This document shows positions 33,923 to 40,847 of a stretch of DNA of 64,000 nt, piece by piece. A model generated the notes under the pieces. The model did no database searches. It was given only the letters and a program-made list of their open reading frames with translations, and was not told the origin of the DNA. Origin of the DNA: Streptomyces echinatus (GTDB lineage Bacteria > Actinomycetota > Actinomycetes > Streptomycetales > Streptomycetaceae); assembly GCF_014203595.1 (NCBI RefSeq), contig NZ_JACHJK010000016.1:124001-188000 (forward strand), read 5' to 3'. The number at the start of each line of letters is the position of its first letter. Position 1 is the stretch's first letter. A program made the translations under genes and the position numbers.

Positions 33923-34143
33923 CCACGGACGCACCGGTGGACCGCACCACGGTCACCGCCGAGATGCACGACGCGCGAGGGGGGGGCGATCGCGACGTGG
34001 ACGACCGGGAGCGGCTTCGAGGAGGAGGGCACGGTCGGCCCCGCCGCCGTCAGAGCCGGTCGTCCACGGAGCGGCGCTCACGCGCGCACCCGTGCTGCCC
34101 CGAATGCCTGTCCGACGTGCGGCGTCCCCGGGCCGGTGGCTGA

Positions 34144-35448
34144 ATGGCCGTCATGGAGTTTCTCGCCGCGTACGACGCGGTCCCCGAGGACGACGTCCCG
34201 CAGCGAGTGGCCCTGCTGCGGCAGGCCATGGTGACCGGCAGGGCGGCCCTCTTCGCGGAGCTGCGCGCGCACCGGCCGGCGTTCGCCACGCCGGTCGGCG
34301 TGTTCGTCACCCGGCACCCCGATGTCCTGGAGGTGCTGTCGGCACCTGAGACGTTCACCGTGGGCGTGTTCGGACCGGCTCTGGAGGATGTGCTCGGGGC
34401 GCCGTTCGTCCTCTCCCGGGACGGCGCCGACGTGCACTGGCAGGAGCGCGGGTTCGGGCAGCTGATGCTCGCCGCCGAGGACGCGCCCCGGGTGCGGAAG
34501 CTGACCGCGCGGATCGCCGACGAGGTGCTGGACGAGGCGATCGCCGGCAGCCCGGACACCTTCGACCTGATCCAGGACTACGCCCGCCTGGCAGCCGCCC
34601 GGGTCGCCGACGCCTACCTGGGGTTCACCGGCATCGCCGAGGAGACGCTGCACTCCTGCACACGCCGGATGCAGTGGGCGTTCGCCGTCAACCCCGACCG
34701 GGACCCGGAGATTCACGCGGCGGGCGTGGCCGCCGGTCGCGAACTGCGCGAACACGTGGCCGGCCTGATCGCCCGCCGCCGGACCGCGAACCCCGGGGAC
34801 GGCCCCGACGACGTGCTCGGCCGGATGCTGCGCACCCGGCTGCCCGGCGAGTACGGCTTCGACGACGAGCGCATCGGCACCAACCTGGTCGGCTATCTGA
34901 CGGCCTACCAGCAGAACGCCACCCAGTGCACGGCCGCCGCGCTCAAGGAGCTGGCCGTGCGCCCCGGGGTGCTGGCCGAGGCCGAGCGCGCGGCCGGCGA
35001 GGGCGATCCGGCCCGCTTCGACGCCTACGTCTGGGAAGCGCTGCGCTTCCACCCGTTCGTGCCGATCACGCCCCGGCTGTGCGTGCGGGACCACGTGCTG
35101 GCCGCCGGCACCCCGCGGCAGACGGTGATCCCGGCCAGAAGCGTGGTGCTGGCCTGCTTCGCGTCGGCGATGTTCGACGAGGAGGTGCTCGACGCCCCCG
35201 CCGAGTTCCGGCCCGGACGCCCGCCCGCGCACAACCTCGTCCTCGGCTACGGCGCGCACGACTGCGTCGGCAGGTACGCGGCCCGGGTCATCGTGCCGGA
35301 GCTGGTGCGGCGCGTGCTGCTGCGTCCCGGCGTGCGCCCGCTGCCCGGCGCCGAACGCGGCCTGGACTACGCGGGCACCCCGTTCCCGCAGCACTACGCG
35401 GTGCGGTCCGGCCGTACCGCCGTGGCCACGGCCGCGGCCACGGCCTGA
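34144..35448 (+). CDS. Cytochrome P450
   Basis: A 434-residue haem-thiolate mono-oxygenase. The ExxR motif is EALR at about residue 298. The haem ligand loop is LGYGAHDCVGRYAARVI (Cys near 377), in which the usual Phe is replaced by Tyr-Gly. The I-helix region GYLTAYQQNATQ lacks the common A-G-x-D/E-T pattern, as seen in P450s related to peroxygenases or those fused to or partnered with haem peroxidases. N-terminal RHPDVLEVLSAPETFTVGV fits the family. ATG at 34144; no strong ribosome site. No ferredoxin or reductase is adjacent, though fprA lies 8 kb away. Substrate unknown. Confidence 0.9.
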   Translation: MAVMEFLAAYDAVPEDDVPQRVALLRQAMVTGRAALFAELRAHRPAFATPVGVFVTRHPDVLEVLSAPETFTVGVFGPALEDVLGAPFVLSRDGADVHWQERGFGQLMLAAEDAPRVRKLTARIADEVLDEAIAGSPDTFDLIQDYARLAAARVADAYLGFTGIAEETLHSCTRRMQWAFAVNPDRDPEIHAAGVAAGRELREHVAGLIARRRTANPGDGPDDVLGRMLRTRLPGEYGFDDERIGTNLVGYLTAYQQNATQCTAAALKELAVRPGVLAEAERAAGEGDPARFDAYVWEALRFHPFVPITPRLCVRDHVLAAGTPRQTVIPARSVVLACFASAMFDEEVLDAPAEFRPGRPPAHNLVLGYGAHDCVGRYAARVIVPELVRRVLLRPGVRPLPGAERGLDYAGTPFPQHYAVRSGRTAVATAAATA

Positions 35449-35520
35449 CATCCCGTCGGCCCGCCGCGCCGACGCCTGCCCCGGCGGTACGGGCACCGGG
35501 GCACGGGCCGCCCAGGCTCC

Positions 35521-35589
35521 GGGGCACGGAATGCTCGGGCGCCGGAGCACGGGATGCTCAGGCGTCGGGGCACGGAATGCTCAGGCGTC
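35521..35589. repeat. Three 23-base tandem repeats at the 3' end of the flavodoxin-like gene
   Basis: Three consecutive 23-base units (consensus GGGGCACGGAATGCTCAGG plus CGTC) at 35521, 35544 and 35567 differ at only a few positions. The last unit contains the final codons and stop of the flavodoxin-like gene on the minus strand, so the downstream units are duplications of that gene end. They lie between the P450 and flavodoxin-like genes, which converge here. Confidence 0.85.
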
Positions 35590-36039
35590 GGGCATCAGAC
35601 CCGCCGCGACGGTGGCGCCCAGTTCCCAGCACGCCTGGGTGCCGGCCTTGCCCGGCTCGCCGGTGACGGTCACCGGTTCGGCCGACCGGCGCCAGCCGAG
35701 TCCGGTGGTGACGGTCTCGATGGCACGGACGGCGCCGGTGACGTCGTTGCCGCCGTGGACGTAGAAGCCGAAGGGCCGGCCCCGGGTCTCGTCGAGGCAG
35801 GGATAGTAGATCTGGTCGAAGAAATGCTTGAGGGCGCCGGACATGTAGCCGAGGTTGGCGGGCGTCCCGAGCAGGTACCCGTCGGCTTCGAGGACGTCGG
35901 AGGCGGTGGCCGACAGGGCCGCCCGGCGTACGACGCGGACGCCCTCGATGTCCGGTGTGGTGGCTCCGGACACCACGGCCTCGAACAGCGCCTGGCAGTT
36001 GGGAGAGGGAGTGTGATGGACGATCAGCAGGGTAGGCAC
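35581..36039 (-). CDS. Flavodoxin-like / NADPH-dependent FMN reductase family protein
   Basis: A 152-residue flavoprotein-like protein: LLIVHHTPSPNCQALFEAV is the phosphate-binding first loop, ADGYLLGTPANLGYMSGALK the second flavin-contact loop, and GFYVHGGND the third. These proteins bind FMN and transfer electrons or reduce quinones. The GTG at 36039 has AGGG at 8-9 bases; an upstream extension is possible. It converges with the P450 gene, ending in the tandem repeats; a redox partnership with the P450 is conceivable but unsupported. Confidence 0.85.
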   Translation of the reverse strand: MPTLLIVHHTPSPNCQALFEAVVSGATTPDIEGVRVVRRAALSATASDVLEADGYLLGTPANLGYMSGALKHFFDQIYYPCLDETRGRPFGFYVHGGNDVTGAVRAIETVTTGLGWRRSAEPVTVTGEPGKAGTQACWELGATVAAGLMPDA

Positions 36040-36148
36040 ATCCGGCACCCTGCCGTGCGCCCGCCGCCCTTGCAAACGGCGGGCCGGGGCGGGCGTCGTC
36101 AGCGGCGTGCCGAGGGGCGCGCCCCATGGGAGGACGGGAGGAGCTGTC

Positions 36149-36790
36149 GTGGCCGAGGAGGACCGCCGGGCACCGGCCGCCGTGGTGTTCGACGCGCTGG
36201 GGCCGGCCTACGAGCGGGCGTTCGCCGGCTCCGCACCGCACCGGGCGTCGCTGGACCGGCTGCTGGAGCTGCTGGCACCGGGCAGCCGGGTGCTGGACGT
36301 GGGCAGCGGCACGGGACGGCCCACCGCGCAGGCCCTCGCCGAGGCCGGCCACCGGGTGCTGGGCATCGACGTCTCCCCCGTCATGGTCGGCCTGGCCGCC
36401 CGACAGGTGCCCGGCGCCGAGTTCCGGCTCGCCGACATCCGTGAGACGCCGTTGGCGGAGGGTTCGTTCGACGCGGTGTGCGCGTACTTCTCGCTGCTCC
36501 AGATGTCGCGCGCCGAACAGGCGGACGTCGTGGCGAAGCTGGCCCGGGCCGTGCGGCCCGGCGGCCCGGTCGCGCTGGCCACCGTGCCGCTGGACCTGGA
36601 GGGCGCCGAGGGGCTCTTCATGGGGCAGCCGGTCCGGGTGACGAGCTTCACCGCGGAGGCGTTCACCCGGCTGGTCGCCGACGCCGGTCTGACGGTGCTG
36701 TCCGAGGAGCAGGCGCTGTTCACCCCGGATCACCCCGAGGCCGTACCCGAACCGCATCTCTTCCTGCTGGCCCGGCGCGAGGCGGACTGA
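36149..36790 (+). CDS. Class I SAM-dependent methyltransferase
   Basis: A 213-residue methyltransferase: motif I is RVLDVGSGTGRPTAQALAEA, the acidic end of strand 2 is HRVLGIDVSPVMV, FRLADIRETPL contributes the adenine contact, and FDAVCAYFSLLQM is motif IV. The C-terminal half is short, as in ubiquinone/menaquinone-type or small-molecule methyltransferases. The GTG at 36149 follows GGGAGGAG with 5 bases of spacing, better than the ATG at 36107. It is divergent from the flavodoxin-like gene. Methyl acceptor unknown. Confidence 0.9.
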   Translation: MAEEDRRAPAAVVFDALGPAYERAFAGSAPHRASLDRLLELLAPGSRVLDVGSGTGRPTAQALAEAGHRVLGIDVSPVMVGLAARQVPGAEFRLADIRETPLAEGSFDAVCAYFSLLQMSRAEQADVVAKLARAVRPGGPVALATVPLDLEGAEGLFMGQPVRVTSFTAEAFTRLVADAGLTVLSEEQALFTPDHPEAVPEPHLFLLARREAD

Positions 36791-36826
36791 GCCGAAGCCG
36801 GTGGGCCTGCGCGCGAAAAAACGCCG

Positions 36827-38260
36827 TCAGCGCCGTCGGTGCCCTCGGTTACAGTGGCGGCTCTGAACCGAGAGGGAGACGACAGTGCAGGTCAGGGTGG
36901 GGACGGTCGGGGGCCGTATGGCCGCCGCGACGGCGCTCGCGGCGGTGCTCGCCGGGTGCGCCGGATCGGCGGAGGACGACGGGAAGAAGTCCGTGAGCGC
37001 GTCGCCGAGCGCCAAGGGCGCGGCGGCCGGCGGTACGGCGGCGAAGGACACGGCGGCGGCCCGCGGCGGCACGGTCGGGCCGGCCGGATCCGCCTGCGAG
37101 CTGCCCGTCACGTTCGGCCTCGCCCAGCACTGGAAGGCGAAGTCGATCGACGCCGAGAAGGAGCTGTCCAAGGCGGCGAACGGCGAGGACGGCGACCTGA
37201 GCGGGGCACTCGCCGAAGCATTCCTGCGGCAGGGACCGGTCACCGCGGCCTGCGAGATCGACGCCAAGCCGGCCGGCAACATCGGCTTCCTGCGCGTGTG
37301 GACCGGCAAGCCCGGCGACGCGGACGCGGGCAGCGTGCTGCGGGGGTTCGTGGCCGCCGAGGACAACGTCAGCAAGCCCGAGTACCACTCCTTCAGGACC
37401 GGCAGCGGCCTCGCCGCGGTGGAGGTGGAGTACCTCTGCACGAGCAAGCTCCTGGAGGAGACCAAGAAGGAGAGCGCCTTCGCCGTCAGCACGCCCGACG
37501 GCCCGGTCGTCCTGCACCTCGGCGGCATGGACACCGACGAGCACGAGGAGATGCGGCCCGCGTACGACCTCGCCAAGCAGACCCTGACGCTCTCCTGAGA
37601 CCGGCCGCCCGCGCCCCGCTCGTCGCGCCTCGTGGCCCGGCCCAGGTAGGTGAGCGGGCCGGCGTCCACGACCGGGATCTCATGGAAGCCGACCCGGTCG
37701 TAGAACGCACGGGCGGCGGTGTGGGCGGTGACCATGCCCACGTGGACGGCCCCGGCACCCTGCCCGTGCAGCGCGTCCAGGAAGGTGTGCATCAGGCGGC
37801 GGCCGTACCCGCGCCCCTGCCAGGGCGGCAGCAGGTCGAGGTGCAGATGCGCCGGGTAGGCCACGAGTTCGGGCACCAGCATCCGCTCGGGCCGGTGCAG
37901 GAGGCCGATCATCTCCTCGCTGGGCGTCCCGGGCGGCCCGGCGGGCTCCGGATAGCGGCCGGCCAGCCCGGGTATCCAAGTCCGCCGGAAGTCCTTCACG
38001 AAGCGTTCGGTGTCGGCGGTGCCGAGGATGTACCCCACGGCCCGGCCCGTGCCGTCGTCCAGGACGAAGGCGAGTTCCGGGGCGAAGTGGCAGTACGGCT
38101 CGGCGAAGATCGACGGCATGAGGCGCTCGTCGGGGTGGATCGACCGGGAGTCGCCTCCGAGGTGCGCGGTGCGGACGCAGACGTCGGCGACGGCGTCGCG
38201 GTCGGCGGGGCGGTACGGACGGATCCCGGGGGCCTGTTCGAGGGACGGCATGACTCCCAT
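36827..38260 (-). CDS. GNAT acetyltransferase whose frame runs antisense through the next gene
   Basis: The first 215 residues are a complete GNAT enzyme: IRPYRPADRDAVADVCVRT, ELAFVLDDGTGRAVGYILG, the acetyl-CoA loop LPPWQGRGYGRRLMHTFLDA, and HTAARAFYDRVGFHEIPV. Similar proteins end soon after the segment that finishes here at about 37610. No stop occurs there, and the frame stays open for another 260 residues exactly antisense to a lipoprotein gene, ending at 36827. The extension is Ser/Ala/Arg-rich without protein-like pattern, so it is probably a fortuitous open frame after loss of the stop. Start at the ATG at 38260 (AAAGGG at 6 bases); ATGs at 38266 and 38251 also exist. A CebR-type palindrome lies 12 bases upstream. 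Confidence 0.75.
   Translation of the reverse strand: MGVMPSLEQAPGIRPYRPADRDAVADVCVRTAHLGGDSRSIHPDERLMPSIFAEPYCHFAPELAFVLDDGTGRAVGYILGTADTERFVKDFRRTWIPGLAGRYPEPAGPPGTPSEEMIGLLHRPERMLVPELVAYPAHLHLDLLPPWQGRGYGRRLMHTFLDALHGQGAGAVHVGMVTAHTAARAFYDRVGFHEIPVVDAGPLTYLGRATRRDERGAGGRSQESVRVCLARSYAGRISSCSSVSMPPRCRTTGPSGVLTAKALSFLVSSRSLLVQRYSTSTAARPLPVLKEWYSGLLTLSSAATNPRSTLPASASPGLPVHTRRKPMLPAGLASISQAAVTGPCRRNASASAPLRSPSSPFAALDSSFSASIDFAFQCWARPNVTGSSQADPAGPTVPPRAAAVSFAAVPPAAAPLALGDALTDFFPSSSADPAHPASTAASAVAAAIRPPTVPTLTCTVVSLSVQSRHCNRGHRRR
36885..37598 (+). CDS. Secreted lipoprotein of unknown function
   Basis: A 237-residue lipoprotein: signal peptide with lipobox (ALAAVLAGC), then an Ala/Ser/Lys/Gly-rich linker to about residue 65, then a compact domain with three Cys (GSACELPVTFG, TAACEIDAKP, EVEYLCTSK) and a charged C-terminal helix. 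GTG start at 36885 preceded by GAGGGAG. The domain resembles the small lipoproteins common in Streptomyces for which no function is known. The GNAT reading frame on the other strand covers the whole gene. Confidence 0.82.
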   Translation: MQVRVGTVGGRMAAATALAAVLAGCAGSAEDDGKKSVSASPSAKGAAAGGTAAKDTAAARGGTVGPAGSACELPVTFGLAQHWKAKSIDAEKELSKAANGEDGDLSGALAEAFLRQGPVTAACEIDAKPAGNIGFLRVWTGKPGDADAGSVLRGFVAAEDNVSKPEYHSFRTGSGLAAVEVEYLCTSKLLEETKKESAFAVSTPDGPVVLHLGGMDTDEHEEMRPAYDLAKQTLTLS

Positions 38261-38271
38261 CCTCATCCCTT

Positions 38272-38285
38272 TGGGAGCGCTCCCA
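38272..38285. promoter_or_regulatory. Perfect CebR-type palindrome
   Basis: TGGGAGCGCTCCCA is a perfect 14-base palindrome and matches exactly the operator I know for CebR, the LacI-family cellobiose/cellotriose-responsive repressor of Streptomyces. It lies 11 bases upstream of the GNAT start, overlapping the likely 5' leader, where binding would block transcription. No sugar gene is adjacent. Confidence 0.8.
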
Positions 38286-38315
38286 CAAGGGGCCGACGGC
38301 GCCGGAAACGCGTCA

Positions 38316-38346
38316 CGGCGGCCACCCCTCGGACGGGTGGCCGCCG
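38316..38346 (-). terminator. Long hairpin after the DUF1996 gene
   Basis: A perfect 12-base stem (CGGCGGCCACCC / GGGTGGCCGCCG) with a 7-base loop, about 57 bases downstream of the DUF1996 stop and upstream of the CebR-type site. It should keep DUF1996 transcription from entering the GNAT gene. Confidence 0.7.
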
Positions 38347-38402
38347 TACGCGGACGGTCGGGACGTCCCGGTCTCAGGTGCCCGGGGCGTCGCGCGTGCC
38401 GG

Positions 38403-40535
38403 TCAGTAGCGCATGCGCCGGGCGCGGAGCAGCATGAACAGCCCCGACAGGGCGAGCAGCGTGCCGATGGCGGCGGGCCACAGATGGGCCCCCGTCTCCG
38501 CCAGGCCGCCCCCGGCAGCCTGGGGTTCGGTCTGTCCTGCCGTCGGCGGGACGTCTCCGGCGGCGGCCTGGCCCGGCGCGGAGGAGCCGGACGCGGCCGG
38601 GGCCGGTGCGGAGCGCGTCGCCGCCGAACGCGCCTTCGTGGAACGGGGTTCGGCGGACTCGGCCGGTGCGGCCTTGGCGTCCGTGTCGCGCTTGGTGGTG
38701 TCGGCCGGTGCGGTCGTCACGTCGTTCCCCGGGGCGTCGCCGGGCGGGGAGACCGACGGCGCCGGCGAGAGGGTCACGCCCCCGCCGGGCTCTTCGGTGG
38801 CGCCGTCGCCGTAGCCGGTGCCATCGCCGGTGCCGGTGCCGGTGCCGGTGTTGCCACCGTTGCCGCCAGTGCCGGTGTTGCCACCGTTGCCGGTACCGGT
38901 GTTGCCACCGTTGTTGCCGGAGCCGTCGCCGTTGCCCGGGCCGTCGCCCGTGTTGCCACCGTTGCCGGTGCCGGTGTTGTCCCCGTTGTCGCCGCCGCTC
39001 GCGTTGTCGCCGCCGTCGCCGCTGCCGTCCGGACCGCACGTGCGGCCGGAGTTGATGCAGTCGACCATCTCACTCATCAGGTCCTCGTCGAAGACGTTGA
39101 TGAAGTCGCCGTGATCGGTGACGGGCTTGTGCAGCTGCTCGGGGAAGGAGTCCACCGCGAACAGCGGAACGGTACGGCCCCCGTCCGCGACGCTCGGCGC
39201 GGGCACGTCGTAGACGATCCGCTGCACCAGCTGCGGAATGGGCTGGAAGCCTGCCGGACAGGAGCCGTCCTCGGCGGCGAAGGCCACATGGGTGCGGTGG
39301 TTGGCGCTGTCGATGTTGCGGCCGTCCCAGCAGCTCTGGAACCGGAAGGTGCGTACCACGTCGCTGCCCTGCGGGCACAGCGGGTACTTGTCCTTCAGCT
39401 GCCGGTCCTCGAAGCCGGTGCAGCTCCAGGACGCGTTGGCGTTGCCGGGGCCGTTGACGAACGCCTTGGCGTCGCCGGTGATGATGCGCAGCAGGCGCGG
39501 CATGGCCGTGACCTTGCCGCGCGGATTGCCCTCGAAGGTCAGCGTCACCTGCTTGGGCGTGACGATCTGGCCCGCGTTCCCCTCCGTGCCGCCGCCCGGG
39601 GCTCCGGCGTCCCGTTCCTGGGTGCCGTTCTGCAGACGGAGCACCGGCCAGTAGTACGTCGACTTGTCGCCCTGGTCCACGCAGCTCGTGTCGGCGTTCG
39701 CCAGGTCCTCGTCGCTGGCGAAGGCGGTGTTGCTCTGGTTGCCGATGTAGTCGTGGAAGTGGTGGGCGCCGTTGGAGACGCCCGGGGCGACGATGACGTT
39801 GTCGGAGTTGAACAGGCCGCCCGCGTTGACGCCGCAGTCGGAGGTGAAGGTGCCGCGCGAGGCGTCGTCCTGCGGGGACGGGGCCTGCGCGTCGGGCTGC
39901 GTGGTGGTGATGTCCACGTAGTCGGAGACGACGGGCCCGTTGCCGCCCTGACCCGCACCCCCCTGCCCCTGACCGTTCTGCCCCTGACCGCCCTGCCCTT
40001 GGCCCTCGCCGCCGCCCGGCTGGGTGCCGTCGCTCTGCGAGGCCGTGGGCTGGGTGCTCTCACCGGGGCGCAGCGTGCAGGCGGCCAGGGAGTCCAGGCC
40101 CTGCGGCCGCTCCCCCGCCCGGTCGATGGCGTCCACGATCCGCCCGATGGACGCCGACCGCTTCTCGTTCAGCGGGTTCATGATCGTGTCGTCGGCGGAG
40201 TCGCCGTCCCGGCCGCCGCTCCCGCTCCACTGCTGAAGCTGCCGGTAGGCCTCCGCGGTCTGCTGGTCGAGCAGGGCGAGTTCGCGGTCCACGTCCGCAC
40301 GGGCCGCGTCGGGCACCGCCGTCAGCCGGCTGCCGACATCGGGGCAGTCGACGGTCGGCATGCCGGTGGACAGGACGTGTCCGGCGGAGTCCGTGCCGGA
40401 TCCGTCGCCCCAGCCCTCGGAGGCCGAGGCGTAGACGTTCACCGCGACGAGCCCGGCTCCGCCCAGCATCAGGGCGACCGCTGCGAGGGTCGCGCGTCGT
40501 GCGCCGGTCGGGCGCCTGCGCCTGTTCCGTACCAA
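38403..40535 (-). CDS. DUF1996 surface protein with sortase-type anchor
   Basis: A 710-residue exported protein. An N-terminal membrane/signal segment (TLAAVALMLGGAGLVAVNVY) is followed by a Gln/Gly-rich linker, then a DUF1996 domain from about residue 215 to 480 (SNGAHHFHDYIGNQSNTAFA, YYWPVLRLQNGT, HRTHVAFAAEDGSCPAGFQP, HGDFINVFD) rich in His, Asp and Cys. A long Gly/Asn/Thr repeat region (GNGGNTGTG units) and a Pro/Ala stretch lead to LAETG, a hydrophobic helix and RARRMRY, the cell-wall sorting signal of LAxTG (class E) sortases. DUF1996 proteins occur in fungi and actinomycetes; function unknown. It is a single gene with its own terminator. Confidence 0.88.
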   Translation of the reverse strand: MVRNRRRRPTGARRATLAAVALMLGGAGLVAVNVYASASEGWGDGSGTDSAGHVLSTGMPTVDCPDVGSRLTAVPDAARADVDRELALLDQQTAEAYRQLQQWSGSGGRDGDSADDTIMNPLNEKRSASIGRIVDAIDRAGERPQGLDSLAACTLRPGESTQPTASQSDGTQPGGGEGQGQGGQGQNGQGQGGAGQGGNGPVVSDYVDITTTQPDAQAPSPQDDASRGTFTSDCGVNAGGLFNSDNVIVAPGVSNGAHHFHDYIGNQSNTAFASDEDLANADTSCVDQGDKSTYYWPVLRLQNGTQERDAGAPGGGTEGNAGQIVTPKQVTLTFEGNPRGKVTAMPRLLRIITGDAKAFVNGPGNANASWSCTGFEDRQLKDKYPLCPQGSDVVRTFRFQSCWDGRNIDSANHRTHVAFAAEDGSCPAGFQPIPQLVQRIVYDVPAPSVADGGRTVPLFAVDSFPEQLHKPVTDHGDFINVFDEDLMSEMVDCINSGRTCGPDGSGDGGDNASGGDNGDNTGTGNGGNTGDGPGNGDGSGNNGGNTGTGNGGNTGTGGNGGNTGTGTGTGDGTGYGDGATEEPGGGVTLSPAPSVSPPGDAPGNDVTTAPADTTKRDTDAKAAPAESAEPRSTKARSAATRSAPAPAASGSSAPGQAAAGDVPPTAGQTEPQAAGGGLAETGAHLWPAAIGTLLALSGLFMLLRARRMRY

Positions 40536-40847
40536 GGTTGTCCCCTGTGTGTGATCGCCGGTGGATGTGGTCGCCGGTCGGGCATGGAGTTCCCCGGCTT
40601 CATACGGGGGGCGGCGCCACCGTGTTCAACGGAATCGCGAATTCACCGGAGGCTCACAGGAAACCATGACCTCCACCCCTTCCCTGTCGAACTCCACTGC
40701 GAACATCACGAATATGTATCGGACATTTCACACCTCAACCTTCACATGAGGCACACACGTTGGCTAGGTTGACGCCAGGCCGCCGCCAGGTATCGCCCCG
40801 GCGAGCCGCCCAACCGCCCTGCGGGGCAAGGAAGGAGCACGTCTTCC
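40536..40847. promoter_or_regulatory. Divergent promoter region between DUF1996 and NlpC/P60 genes
   Basis: About 310 bases, with an AT-richer centre (about 40670-40765). A short ORF (ATG 40666 to 40749, 27 residues, Thr/Ser-rich) has a weak AGGA site; I do not count it as a gene. The region probably contains the promoters for both flanking envelope-protein genes. Confidence 0.4.

Noticed and set aside
33937..34143. 68-codon ORF ending at the P450 start
   Set aside because: Arg/Gly/Asp-rich with no motif; the overlap of its stop with the P450 ATG is not enough to call a gene.
35521..35589. 23-base repeats considered as attachment-site duplications
   Set aside because: The units are directly adjacent and no integrase or tRNA gene is present, so tandem duplication is the simpler explanation.
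40666..40749. 27-residue ORF in front of the NlpC/P60 gene
   Set aside because: Thr/Ser-rich, weak ribosome site, and inside an AT-rich promoter region; no evidence beyond an open frame.
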